A stretch of 64,000 nucleotides of DNA. Origin: Neoceratodus forsteri (Eukaryota; Chordata; Ceratodontiformes; Ceratodontidae). Of the stretch, positions 10,290 through 22,759 are shown piece by piece. Numbering within the stretch: the stretch's first letter is position 1; every line of letters begins with the position of its first letter. The notes beneath the pieces were generated by a model. That model had not been told where the DNA came from. It saw nothing but the letters and a program-made list of their open reading frames with translations, and made no database searches. The translations under genes were made by a program, and so were the position numbers. Location of the stretch: contig CM028131.1 in the NCBI GenBank assembly GCA_016271365.2, positions 281,478,001 to 281,542,000 of the forward strand. The letters run 5' to 3'.

Positions 10290-11000
10290 CTCCCAACTGA
10301 CAACCCAACCATATAACTCTACAGCCTCCAAGGTCCTTGACATCAACCTTTCCACAATCCAAAACAGTCAGATCTCGAATGAGCAAGTCGTCCAGGTAGG
10401 GTATGTGTGATGTCCCTCCTGTCTCAGCTGTGCCACTAGCACAATCAGGACCTTCAAAAACACACTGGTGCTTTCCCAGTACAAAGGGATGCACTCTGTA
10501 CTGGAAGTGCTTTCCCTGAATCGCAAACTCAGAAACTTCTGGTGTAACTGGCAAATGGGGATGTGGAGATAGGCATCCTTCAGATATATGGATGCTAAAT
10601 AATCCCCTGGTTTAACTGCCCATATGATGGATCACAAAGACTCCATCTTGAAGGGTGTCTGGTGAACAAATTTGTTTAAAGTTTCAGATCCAGAAATGTG
10701 TGAAACCCGCCCACAACTTCCTGGCTACCACAAAATAAACAGTAGAATCCCAGGCCCTCTTTGTTCAGTAGGACTAGAGCAACTGCTATGATCTGTATCA
10801 AGTGATTCAAGGTCTGACTCACTGCCTGCCTTTTCACTTGATTTTGAGATACTGGTGATTGCAGGAAATGACCTCTCGTGAAGACTGTGGAGAACTCTAT
10901 GATCAACTCATAGCTAGGATCTCCAGCATCCACGTATCTGACGAAAGTTGGACCAATCGATGATAAAAATTCTGCAATCTTCCACCAAGGGAAGAGGAAC
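10290..11000 (-). pseudogene. DIRS-D reverse transcriptase fragment
   Basis: On the minus strand this shows the DIRS RT order. A GDYLAS-like first-aspartate region with DAYLHIPI-like sequence lies near 10,580. Then come EFAIQGKHFQYRVHPF near 10,500 and IPYLDDLLIRD near 10,385, with both catalytic aspartates intact. It is cut off on its 3' side at about 10,290, so RNase H, methyltransferase-like and recombinase domains are absent. The upstream side runs to 11,230, where a CR1 interrupts it; probable gag continues at 13,240. It differs from DIRS-A and is closer to DIRS-C and DIRS-B (YLDD, LHIPIRR). Confidence 0.72.
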
Positions 11001-11239
11001 AGAGATGTGTCCATGTGCGTTCACTGTGAGTTACCTCCTCTTCCTCCTCCACATCCATTACGTCTGCAGGTGGAGGAACCTGTTACTGTTACCCTTGAAT
11101 CCAGATCATGCTCCCCTATTCCTCTAGCTTCCAAAGTTCCGAATGGGCCAAAAACCACCTCTAGACTGTTAATGCAGAGCAAACCCAAGTCCTTTCGATG
11201 CTGGGTTAGCCTTTTGCTGGTTTTCTGACACCAGCAGCC

Positions 11240-13230
11240 ACTCCTTGTCCTGGATATATACAGAAACAGAGAATATATCAGCAGATAAGGACCGCTGGCA
11301 TACCCAGTCTGCCCATCTTTCCCTGCCTGCAGTATTACTACAGATCCTAATGGATCTCTGGTTTGTTATCCTTCCCTCCTCCTTTTCACCTAAGATTCCT
11401 TTGTGCCTATCCCATGCATTCTTGAACCATGCTACTGTTTTCACCCCCACCACCTCTGCTGGAAAGTTGTTCCAGGAATTCACCACTGTTTCTGTGAAGA
11501 AGTACTTCCTCACATCTCTTCTGAATTCCCCCCCCCCGCTTCACATCATGTCCCGTTGTTCTTGAGCACCTTTTTTCCTCAAAAATACTTACCTCCTATA
11601 CCTTATTTTCCCGTGAGATATTTAAATGTCACTCCCATACAATCCCTCCTCTTCCAGGGTGTACACACCGAGATCCTTTAGTCTCTCCTGGCAGGCTTTT
11701 GATGCAGACCCTGCACCATTTTAGTTGCTCTCTCCAGACCACATCCACTCTATCTCTGTCCCTCTGGAAATGTGGTTTCCAGAACTAGACCTGATACTCT
11801 AGGTGGTGTCTTACCAGCCGGTCTATACAAGACACCACCATCTCCCTTCCTCTGCTGAGATACCCCTCCCTATGCACCCTAGTATCGCACTAGCCCTCCC
11901 AAATGCCTTGTCACACTGCCTGGCCACCCTTGCGTCATCCATATGATTACCCCCAGGTCTCTTTCCTGTTTGATGGTTCCCAGTGCTACTCTACACATTT
12001 TGTACTCCTTCCCCCAGGTTTCTGTGCCTCAGCTGCATTATTTTGCACCTTTTCAGCACTGAAACGGCTGCAAACCCTTGACCGCTCCTTTAGTTTTCTC
12101 AGGTCACTGCTCATATTGTTCACCCCTCCCCTGCCCCCCTTCCAGGAGTGTCTACCTTATTTTAGATTTTGGTGTCATCTACAAAGAGGCAGACCTTCCC
12201 CCTCCAGCTCCACTGCAATGTCACTTATAAAGACATTAAAGAGGATCATTCCCAGCCCTGATCCTTGAGGCACCTCACGTCACCCTCCCTTTCTCAGACT
12301 GAACCCCGTTTACCACTGCCCTCTGCCGCTTATCCCCTAACCAATTTCTTACCCAGCTAACCACCTTTGGACCCACCCTAAGCTACCCAACTTCCTTACA
12401 AGTCTCCTATGTGGAGCGGTGTCGAGATGTAAGTATGCTACATCCACTGCACCACCCTGCTCTAGTTCCTTGGTCACCCATTCAAAGAAATCTGTCAGAT
12501 TCATTTGAGTGACCCCCCAATGAATTTATGCCTCCGGTCCTGTAAATACACAGTATTGGTTTCAAGATATTCTACAATCCTCTCCTTCAGATGTGACTCC
12601 ATTAACTTTCCCACCTCCAATGGCAGGGCTAACTGGGCTATAATTGGCAGCCTCTTCCTTGTTACTACTGCTGTGTAGTGGGAATACATCCGCACTGCTC
12701 CAGCCCTCCGGAACCACTCCTGTTTGCAATTAGCTGCTAAATAGGACTGTCAGAGGTGCAGCCAATATGATCCTGAACTCCCTCAATATCTTTACTGTAC
12801 CTCGTCTGGCCCCATCACTTTGTCCACTTTCAGATTAGCAAGTCTCTTCAGGACTCTCTCCTCCAAGAACGGACTAGGGTCCACCTCCCTCCAATGCTCA
12901 TATTACATTTTTTATGGCCCTCCTTCTCCTTCCCTATGAATGCTGAACAAAAGTATTTGTTCAGAGTGTCTGCTCTTTCCTAGTCCCCTATGCACAGTTC
13001 CCACTTACTACTTTAATCTTACAATCCCACATCTAGTTTTGATTACACACGTAAAGAATGTCCTGTCCCCTTTCTTTACCACCTGGGCTATTCTTTCTTC
13101 CATACATGTATTTGCGCTCCTTACTGTTCTCCCTGCTTCTCTCCGTTTCCCCCAATACACTTCCCTGTCCTCCTCCTCCCTCTGTGTCTCCTTAGACCTT
13201 CTGAGTGCTACCCATCTTTTAGAATACCAT
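11240..13230 (-). mobile_element. CR1-group LINE, minus strand, inserted in DIRS-D
   Basis: A roughly 2-kb 5'-truncated LINE. Its 3' end is at the left, where the inverse of the CR1 tail appears (ATATACAGAAACAGAGAATA, then CAGCAGATAAGGACCGC and AGTCTGCCCATC). Moving right, the C-terminal RT region (11,430-11,760), the RT core (12,140-12,640) and the start of RT (12,650-12,880) align with the CR1 at 56,000-63,230 throughout. Frames are badly decayed. It separates the two DIRS-D pieces. I could not find a clear target-site duplication. Confidence 0.75.
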
Positions 13231-13239
13231 CCAGATCAG

Positions 13240-13930
13240 GGCCAAATAACAGTCTTCCATTAAAGGACATGTTGAACCAGCTTTGATGCACAGGACTTCC
13301 AATAATTTAACCTATTCGAGGTAAATACCCATCTGCACGAAATGTCCACTCTCTTATCATTAGAGTCAGTCAGAGTCAATGAGCCTTCAAAACATATGGT
13401 CGTGTGCTTGACAGAATTATGCACACCCTTGTCTGCAGGTGGAAGACCCTCCCATTTCTTGGAGTTCTCCTCCAAAAACGGGTAACGTCTCACCCTCTGT
13501 CTAGGGAGCAGCTTGCCCTTATCTGTCCCCGCCCACTCCTGTTCAATAATCTGATCACAGTGTACAAAATTTGGTGCAGAGACCCAGGCGGACAGGATAG
13601 GATTCACACACAAAGACTCCATGAAATGCACTTCCATCAGCTGCAATGTCCAACAAGTTTCCATTGTAAGATATGATAAAGACTTTGTAGCAAACTGGGA
13701 AGGGATCGGAATCTTCTTCTTGGGCTCTGTCCACTCCCCCTCCTCTTCGGTGGGATCCTGTTCCTCATCTGACAGAGTTGTCAGATCAGGATTCTTCTCA
13801 TGCCCCACTGTATCCTCATCTTGCCCTTCCATGTTGTCAAGGTCGGGGATGCCTGCAAATCTGGGTGAGCAGTATTGCTCTGTTCTTGCGCTTGTTCTGG
13901 CACATCCGAACATGTTTGTATGGGGCCCCT
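13240..13930 (-). pseudogene. DIRS-D gag-like fragment, 217-residue open frame
   Basis: The longest clean frame here (13,260-13,913) has an acidic, glutamate-rich stretch (SDEEQDPTEEEGEWTEPKKK) followed by KKWEGLPPADKGVHNSVKHT and LTLTDSNDKRVDIS. In DIRS-B the corresponding gag frame has the pattern PLISNLTKKIIILAD, then DPVDRKVDSSF, so the shared 'x-LTD/DP-x-DKRVD' ending supports gag. It sits upstream of the DIRS-D RT on the same strand once the CR1 is ignored. A host exon is less likely because the frame has no splice-bounded structure and merges with DIRS-like sequence. Confidence 0.5.
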
Positions 13931-13989
13931 CCTAACCTGAGGGGCCCACCCTGGGTTTGGGTGTTATCGCAGCAAAATTTTATGGACAT

Positions 13990-16180
13990 CAGAACTCAGC
14001 AACTCATTTAAGAGCAGCAAAAGTAATCTGCACAACTCAGCCTTACTACTGCCAGTTAGTATCTCAGGTGCACAACCCCAGCTCAGGGGTTGGGTTTGGG
14101 GGGCAAAATAGACAAATCAGACTGCATTACACAATTGGGGCAGTAAGACCCCAAAGTGAGGTCTCATCATCCTCCTGCAGGTCTTACATTTCTTACACAC
14201 TACTGGTCTTCGATAATCCATGGTGCCACTTCTTAACAACCTGTAATTAGAGGAAAACTTCACCACCGACGTCTGAATGAGCTAGATAACATATGGAATA
14301 AGGTTCCTATACTGCAGCCCACGGTGACAAAGTTTAAGCATATGCAAATGTTTCCTATATTGAGCAAGGTTCCTATTCTGCAGCCAATGAGAGTTTTAGG
14401 CACAATACAAATATTTCCCGATGACTGCCTGGATCCCTCAACAAAAACTGAGTGTTGAAGCCTACTGTGTCTCAAGGAAAATGACTCACCCCAGCGTCAT
14501 ATATAAGTAACTGCCTTCCTCATTGCAGTTCTCAGATGTTCTTCTCAGTGCGCTCAGAAGACAGCCCCCATTCTTGGGGCACTGGCTCACCCCACTAATG
14601 GAAAAAAAAAAAAGGCTAAGCGAGAGAATGCAGCTTGTGTGCAACACTTCCACCTCAGACACCATCCTGGGCAGGCTTCCATGCAAATTGAGAGTGCACA
14701 AGTGTTGCTGACATCACGCTATGCAATGTGAAGCAAGTCCGAGATTTTGGCAGCACCATACCAAGTTAGAAGCACTTCAGAGCAGGAAAATCCTGCCTGC
14801 TAGCTGGCAAACCACCAGTAAACCACAGAACGTGCCTATGTAAAAGGTGAGAACTCAGGGTTCTACCGACTGCTGCACTCAGGTGCTTTTCCTGTGAGCT
14901 GCAGGGCAAAAATGCTCATTACAGACAGAAATGCAGGGGAAGAGTCACTATAAGGCTGCCACTCAAATGAGGGGAACAGATGCCACCGTAGATCAAGTGG
15001 GGTCTACAGCAAAGAAGAGAACAAAGAAAACAAAAAAACTGGGTGAGCCAAGCGGCTTCATCTGCCATCACATTCTATATTTCTACTCTGTGGATGCTGG
15101 AGGGCACTATGCGGAGTCTAAGAGGAATCCCACTCAGTCTAGGCTAAACTGAAAGAGAGTTTATGCACAGTGCAAAGAAAAGAGGTGGGAGGGTCCATTG
15201 TCAAAAGCACACTAGGGAGAAAATGAAAAAGAGGCATTAATAGTAGATCCCAATATAGTCCCCACCACCGAAATGAATATTTACCCAAAGCAGCAGGCTG
15301 GGGATTCTGAGACCTCTGTTGCAGATCCTAGTCAAAATAAAAAAAGCATGCGTTTTTCCATTCATGCACATAAGGTACCGAAAGTAAAATTATTAGGCAG
15401 GTTAATCAAGTTGAAAGTCGCAGCTTAATAGGCACGCTTTCTAAATTTGAAGGTGTTCCCTGTCACCAGGTAGCCCCAACCAGAACCTGCCGTTCAGTTG
15501 CACAATCCTCACCAAAAAAAAATTTTTAAAACAGACACTTTCTTGAGAGAGCTCCACCTATGCTGTCTTACCCCTCTAGTGGTACAGCAAACACTGAGGA
15601 ACTGGTGATCTCAAAATGCTCATAAGCCCAAGGTTCTATACCGATTGACAGCTTTGGGCTGTACCACTACCACAATACGTTCATTGCCTATATGTTTAAC
15701 TCCTCATTGACAATGTGGAGGGATACAGAAATATAGTATACAGATGGTACAACACACAGTATAATTTGCCCTTTCAGTGGCTCTTCGGTCTTCTTCCTCG
15801 TGTATTTTATTTTTTATTTCACATATGCATCTGACAGTTTCTTTTACAATCTAAAATGTTTCCCTTTGTCGTTCCCTCCCCCCCAATCACTGTACAGTAG
15901 TCAAACTGTTGCTCCAGATAGGGGGTACTGACCAACGGAAATATGGTTATAATTCAGAAGTCTTATGACAGGACTCAGGTCATGAAGATGTGAAAGATGC
16001 AGGATCCAAAATGTAGTCCTCTGCAGCATATGGCTCTGTCGCCTTGTCCAAACATGGGGTGGTTTACCACAGAGAATTACATGCAAACACTGTAGGATAG
16101 CTATTCGCCGTACTCACCCCAGAACCACACATAAACCTTACTCAATCAGAGGTACTTAAATTCTCCAGCAGAAATCTCTT
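13990..16180. other. Unclassified intergenic sequence
   Basis: I recognise no gene here. A short direct repeat, AAGGTTCCTATWCTGCAGCC, occurs at about 14,302 and 14,368. There is an A-rich stretch near 14,598 and an 'AAAAAAAAATTTTTAAAA' tract near 15,515. Short open frames have no recognisable motifs. Confidence 0.5.
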
Positions 16181-16184
16181 ATAA

Positions 16185-16310
16185 GATTATACAGAACCAT
16201 AGAATTTGTCAGCAGAAACAAACTGCATGGTCCACCTAGTCTGCCCAGTTTTTCCTCATTAATTGGTCTTTGAGATCCTCCTCTCCTTTATTATTATTCC
16301 CCATGTCTAG
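16185..16310 (-). repeat. Short CR1 3'-end fragment
   Basis: The sequence ATACAGAACCATAGAATTTG, followed by TCAGCAGAAACAAACTGCAT and GGTCCACCTAGTCTGCCCAG, is the inverse of the conserved CR1 3' end seen at 20,300 and 42,640. It is about 120 bp long, so the copy is heavily 5'-truncated. Confidence 0.55.
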
Positions 16311-16409
16311 ATTAGAGGGAATAAAATCCAGGGCAATAACAACATCAGAAGGCTTACAAACCCACGTTAAACCCCCACCTCCCAAATATAAACTGTCAAA
16401 CTGAAACTT

Positions 16410-16930
16410 TAACAGGGCTCTTGGGACGCTGGGTACTCAGTACTTTATGCACATTTTGTGCATCGGGACACTTTTTCTCCTAGAAAGTCCCGAGACAGTC
16501 ATTCACTAAGCCCCAAGAGTCCACAGGAAGTAAGTCGCTCCTGCCTACGGCTTATAAGGTAGGAATCCTGTAGAGCAGGGGAAAACGCTCCATTGGTTTT
16601 CTATAGGCGTTTTAAACAGCAATTTTTAATGTTTTAAATGTGGAATTCAAACAAATTATAGCCACCGCTCAACTAACAAGGCCCTAGTTGAGCAGTGGCC
16701 GTAATCTTTTAAATTCATCCTCTAAAACATTAAAAATTCTGGTTTAAAACATGGCCCCATAAAAATCAATAAGCATGCATTACGTGCTCTACAGAATCTT
16801 ACATTACAAGCCATGGTGGGGGGGGCAACTCAGATGTATTTAAATGGGGGCCCCGAGAAATTTACTAGGGACTCCCACTTTGGGTTGTGGACTTTTTTTT
16901 TTTTAAAGAAAGTCCCAGATCCCTCAAATG
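16410..16930. repeat. Large imperfect foldback element (~500 bp)
   Basis: The inner arms are clear. TCCTGTAGAGCA, GTTTTAAACAGCAATTTTTA and ATGTTTTAAATG on the left (16,563-16,650) pair with TAAAACATTAAAAATTCTGG, TTTAAAACATGG and TGCTCTACAGAATC on the right (16,722-16,800). The loop holds CCGCTCAACTA / TAGTTGAGCAGTGG. Outer arms are weaker (GAAAGTCCCGAGAC near 16,480 against AGAAAGTCCCAGATC near 16,907 and GGGACTCCCAC near 16,869). It is non-coding and looks like an unclassified DNA-element derivative. Confidence 0.5.
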
Positions 16931-17829
16931 AAAAATCCTACCAAAAGTTGTGCCTTTAATCCATGTTTACACATATACTTCAGCATCCTAGAGTCTGTTT
17001 TTTTAGTCAAAGCTCGGGATCTGCTACCGGGTACAGGGAGGATATACATCCCCTCTGGAGTTTATATTTGAAAATAAGAAGCCATGCACAGCTCCATCCA
17101 CAGACATCTTGTCATCCTCGAGTTACTGAAGTATTTCCAGCCACGAGGCTGCCGCCACCACCACTACTCAATGACACTGGGGAAAAGTTAGCATGTGCTT
17201 TCACTGGCCAGTTAATACCCTGCATGGGGAAAGGAGAAGAGCTCTAGTACAAAGCAGGGTATTAAATAAACAAAAAACTGATTAGCAGTTTTACACATGA
17301 GCCATGAGCTGTAAAATGCACAGTACTTGGCACAGAATGGTTAGCAAAATTTAAAATATATATAATTTTATTAATTTTGTCTACTGGTGCCATTGACTCA
17401 CTGGAAAAAATGGTTAGCAGTCTACTGATACACATTTTTGGAATGGTTAGCATTATCCTGCTTTGCATAACATTTTGCTATTCTATACCAGCTATTTAAA
17501 ACCCTGCAAAGCCCGTATTAAACCCCTTCAATAGTGTAGTACTTGCAGAATTCAAAATCACATGCAATAAACATTTAGAGAACTGTTCAAACTATTGAAA
17601 CATTTAACAGCAATATTCACTGGACAGAGAACAGTAAAGACATAGGTAGTCCAACAAGAAATATTACTGAGGCATTACAAAGTTTTTGCTTTTTCAGTCC
17701 ACTCAGTCCTCAGTGACCGATTCTTGATGCTATTAAAGATGCTTATCTGCCTCTGTGGTGTCTCTGAAAATACATGCAAACTGCCCTTCTTCCTCAGCTT
17801 TTTAAAACTGTAGATCCCATTTGCTAACT

Positions 17830-18300
17830 CCCCTCAAGACGGTCAGGACAGGTCTCAGTAGTTTTGTGTTGGGGGCCTATGTCTGGGTGTAATTTGATAG
17901 GCTTGCAGCACCATGATGCCAAGATCTCCAAAAAGTTGAACAAATAAGTCCTGTGCTGTATTATCCAATGCACAACCCGCTGGGATTCCCACAGGTCTGA
18001 TGTTAGCAGCACGCACAGAGTTCGGTTGCGCAAGTCTTGTATGTGTCACCTTGTTCTCTTTAATAACACCTCAAACAGTTGTAAAAGTTGTATTTGAATT
18101 CTCCATAGGCACTCCAACCTCCATAGCCATCATTTCCACTCTGGTTTCTAGGATGGTAAATCTATTGTTAGAAGCATCCACCTGTGCCACCAAATCCCGG
18201 ACTGCATCCAGGATGGCCTTGATGGAGGGCTCCAACTCCATGCTGCTGTCTGGCTGGGGACCGCCATGAGCGGCAACACCTGCTGCCCCTTGTCCTTTGC
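17830..18300 (-). pseudogene. L1/Tx1-type LINE ORF1 remnant
   Basis: On the minus strand the translation starts MELEPSIKAILDAV near 18,240. It continues as a heptad-rich helix (VAQVDASNNRFTILETRVEMM) and, after a stop and frameshift near 18,070, gives ANIRPVGIPAGC, LFVQLFGDLG and QITPRHRPPT. A coiled coil followed by an N-I/L-R-x-x-G-I-P-E-like motif and a basic -x-AHR-like segment is the layout of the L1 ORF1 RNA-binding protein. No ORF2 is visible beside it. Confidence is moderate because only short motifs survive. Confidence 0.42.
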
Positions 18301-19013
18301 CTGTCCTCTGATCATTTAGCGGCCAATTCCAAGGTCATAGCATTTGCACAGAGTCCCTAATCTCCACAAACACATTTGGTAACTCCTTATGAAGAACTAT
18401 ATGAGGTTTTGGCCAAACATTCAAGAAAAAAATAGATTTAATACATTTCAATAGTTCTAGATTGAGCCATGCAGGGAAGCATCTGTTCCTGTCGGCCACT
18501 GGCTTCACCTCCGTAATATCTAGCTCTAGTCCTCTTCAACCTCATCAACATTGTAACCTCACTAACTGTGGCATCGCAATTGCTGAGGAAGAGCCACTCA
18601 CCGGCTCTCAGATCAGTCACTTGTGATGTCACAGTGAGTGAAGTCACCAAGCTGATGAGGTACGTAGAGGACCCAAACTAGATGTCAGCCTCCAAGTAAA
18701 GTACTGCTCTATAACAGATGTTTTGTTATGTTTTGCTGGTGTTTTCTAAAGTTGTTCTTCACGGAATCATGAAGAACAACAACGAATGTGATGATCAAGC
18801 TGGAAAGCTGAGAACAAGCAGCTGTGGGACTGGTAGTAGCACGGGCTCCTGAAGCCGAACCGCAAAACTCAAAACCAAAAAGTTGCTTTACCACACTGTG
18901 CTGCAGACCAGTCTCTGTGTGAACAATTATTCTATCAACAGTTTGATTTTTTACCCTCCATTCATCTTCTTCACCAGCTTATTCAATATGATGTAAAACA
19001 TGAAAACCCTCTA

Positions 19014-19204
19014 TTATAAAAATAGCGGATAATGGATGGCAATCAGTGAACAAAAGCACTGTGTTCGCCTTGAGTGGTTGTCATGACAACCTAGTAAACC
19101 TTGAGAGCGAGGCTCGAGAGGTTTACCATGGTCATGAAAACCACAAGAAGTGAACTCTGCGCTGTTGTTCACTGATTTTGCCCATCCATTATCTTTTATA
19201 GTGT
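19014..19204. repeat. Hairpin MITE, family M1
   Basis: A 190-bp palindromic element. The left end ATAGCGGATAATGGATGG and the right end CCATCCATTATCTTTTATAG are inverse. The centre has AACCTTGAGAGCGAGGCTCG and AGAGGTTTACCATGG. The same family occurs twice at 29,815-30,548 (centre AACCTCGAGAGCGCAGCTCG). Non-coding. Confidence 0.7.
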
Positions 19205-19789
19205 ATGGGCAAAAGTGAACACCACTGGAGCACTTCAGTCTCAGTGAATGCAAAACAAGTAGAAGAAATCTCAATATTTTTTTAAAACAGGCTGCACTTT
19301 GCCCTCTTGCCTGACTGGAAACACAAAGTTGTTATGCGACCTGACAGGAAAATTTGTGTATTGCAGTAATAACACAGGCACACACTGTGCGTGGCAAGGG
19401 TTCGATGTGTCACAGCACAGATTCTCAGTTTGCAGTACTCAGAGAAGAACCTGCGAGAAAGGTATAGAAAACAAAACAAAGGGAACCTTACTTGACACTT
19501 GTTCTATTTTGAGGTTGGACTCCGTTTTCTTTATCGTCCGTAGATTTTGCAGGACCTCTACAAGTGCCTTACAATCACTTTCCCCCAGTTTAGAAAACAC
19601 TGCTGCTGACATTGCAATCACTAATTTCTTTTCCTTAATGCCAAATGTCAAAATTGTCTGTGGAGTTCAAGGGGGAAAAAAAAAGCGATCAACGTAGAAA
19701 CCAGGGCAACGAGACTGCAAGGGTATTCTAAGTTGTTGTACCATCGATGTGGTATACTCAAGATGGTACAACTATTTGATGTCACATCG

Positions 19790-20361
19790 ATGGTAGTTGT
19801 TATCCCTCTGTACAAACAGTTGGTGAGACCCCATCTGGAGTACTGCGTGCAGTTCAGGAGACCCCATCTCCGCAAAGACATAGGGTGGAGGCTGTTCAGA
19901 GGGCAACCAAAATGCTCAAGGGTCTGCATCAGAAGACATATGAAAAGAGACTAAAGCAGCTTAATATGTATACCCTCGAGGAAAGGAGGGAGAGGGGGAC
20001 ATGATAGAAACTTTCAAGTACCTCAAGGGAATTAAAGTCCAAGAGGTAGCATCTTTCAGAAAGAGATGTGCAAGACCAAGGGGCACAATTTGAAGATGGG
20101 GGGCTCAGAGGTAATGTTAGAAAGTATTCTTTTGCGGAGAGGGTTGTGGATGCATGGAACAGTCTTCCTGAGGAGATTGTGGAGTCAAGAACAGCGGGAG
20201 AATTCAAGAATGCATGGGACAGACAAAGTAATTCTAGGTGGGGGTAGGAGGAAATAAGCTGTTGGTTAACTAGAATCTGCAGCTTATCCATCAGGTAGGG
20301 AAATGGGCAGACTAGGTGGGCCAAGCGGTCCTTATCTGCCGTCAAATTCTATGTTTCTATG
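19790..20361 (+). mobile_element. CR1 LINE 3' end with TCTATG tail
   Basis: This starts in the RT C-terminal region (GTTGGTGAGACCCCATCTGG, AGTACTGCGTGCAGTTC, giving the [12 protein letters not shown] motif) and runs to the CR1-type tail GGTCCTTATCTGCCGTCAAA followed by TTCTATGTTTCTATG. It is about 80% similar by eye to 42,100-42,690. A small palindrome, CATCGATGTG / CACATCGATG, lies just before it (19,742-19,790). 5'-truncated and frameshifted. Confidence 0.75.
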
Positions 20362-20399
20362 TTGGTACAGCAGCACTGGGAAGTGATCGAATTTAGTTA

Positions 20400-22310
20400 G
20401 TAATAACCCCCTCCCATACACTATAACAACCCCACTGTGAAGAACATGCTGCCTCAGACACTCAGTCAGATATGTCAGTCTCCAGGAAAAGTACTGCTCT
20501 ATACAGCATACCTAATACTATCAGATAGAAAACTTTCTAATGAGCAAATGAAATAAGGAACATCCTTCAGAATAAACAGCAAGAAATTACTACTTTTAAA
20601 AATTAATAACATTTTTTGTTTGCTATTTTAGTGCTACTGTCCCTTTCAAGACAGTCACAAGCAGCGTAGAAGTGTCCAATAATAAAATTAAATGTATTCC
20701 TCAAGTCTGCGTCACAGAACCAACACCAAGTTCCACTGTACCTACATTATATTTCCTGAGCGGTTGCACCTCTTGGCCAGCACTACAAAAAAAAGACACT
20801 CATCAATCAAACTAGTAACTGGTACAATCCTGAACCCAGGGCCTTCTGCCAAAAGAACAGTGCCACCAAGTCCCTTATGTAACCCCCCTGTCGAGGGCAG
20901 TGAGCCCCTGAAAAGACTCAGTTTCCCCTGGGGTTTTGGTCCCCCCCAATTCTTTTTTTTTTTTTCTGAGTTCCGATTTTCCTGGCTTGCCCCTGTGTCC
21001 TGGGCCTCTCCTGCTGGCCCCTGCATGATTTTGGGGGAAAGAGGGCCAGAGGAGCTGGTTGACGGAGCTGCCGCCCATTTCTGAATAGCACTCCAATGCC
21101 AGGCAGGCTCCGCGCATGCACGAACAGCGCAATTTCAATTGGCCATTTCCGCGACCATCTGGGTCTCTCCTGGTGGTCCCGTTCCAGGGTTAAGAAAGAG
21201 AGGGACCAGGACCGCTAGCCGGACCAGAGAGACAGCAGGGGAAGCAGAAGAAGCTCTTTCGTGAGCGCCAACTGCACTTGAGAATCGGAGGGCCGCCTCC
21301 TGAATATTAATGAAGCTACTTAAATAACTTATGAGTGAGAGCCTGTCTAGCACCTAGGGGCAAAAGAGAATGGCGCTAGTGACAGGAATGAGGGATAAAT
21401 TAAATAAAAACTGAAGTGGAGTGCACGGGCCAAGGGGACACTGTGGTTCTGTTGGGGGAACCAATGAATAAATGTATACACGGATCACAAGGGAATAAGT
21501 GGAGGTGTATGGGTTGCAATGTGGTTTGTGTGAAAGGTTTAGGGTTAAGCATAACGCAGCAGCGACTGCAAGAGGGTTGAGGCAAGAGGCTAAAATGTGC
21601 AGTCAGTTAAGAGGGCACAGGGATGGCTGTCAAATGGTGGGGAAATATTTAAATAAAATAAAAGGTTTGGCTGCACAGGGACACTAAACCTGGGACACAA
21701 ACTGTGTGGGCATTGTTTACATCAGCCACATGTCACCAATCAGCCAACCACCGAGCCAGGACTTGCCAGGGAGGATTCTGGGGCTTGTGAAGGACTCCTG
21801 GGGGAAAATATAAGGGAAAATCTAAGCGCCTTTTTCTGCACAAATGAGGCATCAAGGGAGCCTCATACATATTAATGTTTCTTAGGAACAGTGGCTCCAG
21901 CCAATGGGGAGCTGCCTAAAGGCTCCTAAAACTGAGAGAACGTGTGAGTTTTGAGTCCGTCCAGTGTGAGCCCTCCAGAGGGAGGGCTCTGCCACTAGAG
22001 GAGAATGAGGCTGCAAGGCTGGAATGGCCCCTGCCTGGGGGCTGCCAGCAATCTGTCCCCCAGGGCAGGTAGTGCCTGCCCTATTAAGAGAAACAAAACT
22101 GAGAAGCAAGGAAGAAAAGTCTGTTAAAGTAGCAGCTTTGCACAGAGAGAGAGAGAGAGAGAGAGAGAAGCTGCAGGTTGATGGAATCTGCGTTGTTTTA
22201 AACAAGCACCACAGCGGTGAGATGAAGGCAGCTCGAATGGAAAAGAGAAAAGCTGCAGGTCACAGGAATCTGCGGTGATTTAAAGATGCACCATAGCGGT
22301 GGGATAAAAA
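20400..22310. other. Unclassified sequence with GA-repeat and 80-bp tandem pair
   Basis: No gene is recognised. From 20,870 to 21,300 it is GC-rich with a 12-T run. A (GA)n microsatellite lies at 22,143-22,168. Two copies of an ~81-bp unit follow (22,168-22,224 and 22,249-22,305), sharing AAGCTGCAGGT, GGAATCTGCG and GCACCAYAGCGGTGRGAT. This tract abuts the left end of DIRS-C. Confidence 0.45.
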
Positions 22311-22574
22311 AACGTTATTTAAATATTTGTAAATTTTCTTTCTCCGACGGCTGGTCTCCGGGCTTCCATACTGATGGGCTGTACCTCCTGATGCTATCAT
22401 GCAGGCAGGAACCAAACTCTGCAGCCTGGATATCCTCCCTCCACTTCCTGTGCACACCAGTTCTTCCTAAAGCAGTCCAAATCTAGTAGTACTATACAAA
22501 CTTGGAAACAAAATGAGAAATATTATCCAAACATTTGCCTAATTGGCCACATTTGTACATTCTGGGAGGAAGGA

Positions 22575-22645
22575 TCGGAGACCAGCAGTTGGAGAAAGAA
22601 ATGTACAGGTATTTAAATTTCTGTTTCTCTCTTCTAAAGCTGGTC
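22575..22645. other. DIRS-C internal complementary region
   Basis: GGAGACCAGCAGTTGGAGAA followed by AGAAATGTACAGGTATTTAA is the inverse of the left terminus (22,316-22,360). It is fused to TCTCTTCTAAAGCTGGTCTC and TGGGTTCATAACTA, the inverse of the right terminus near 27,655-27,680. As in DIRS-A it lies just inside the 3' ITR. Confidence 0.78.
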
Positions 22646-22759
22646 TCTGGGTTCATAACTATTGAGATATACTAAAGCAGTACATCCCCTTGCTTCCTGG
22701 GTGGAAGAATGTTAATAGCCCTTACAGGTCCACCACTGCCTGGAGGACCGTGGGTCAAG

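Noticed and set aside
14500..14720. Possible spliced exon (TTGCAG acceptor near 14,527)
   Set aside because: A splice-like hexamer alone is not evidence, and the frame contains a poly-A run and no recognised domain.
20692..21084. 130-residue plus-strand frame as a small host gene
   Set aside because: Low-complexity proline and phenylalanine runs driven by poly-C and poly-T; no domain, no conserved context.
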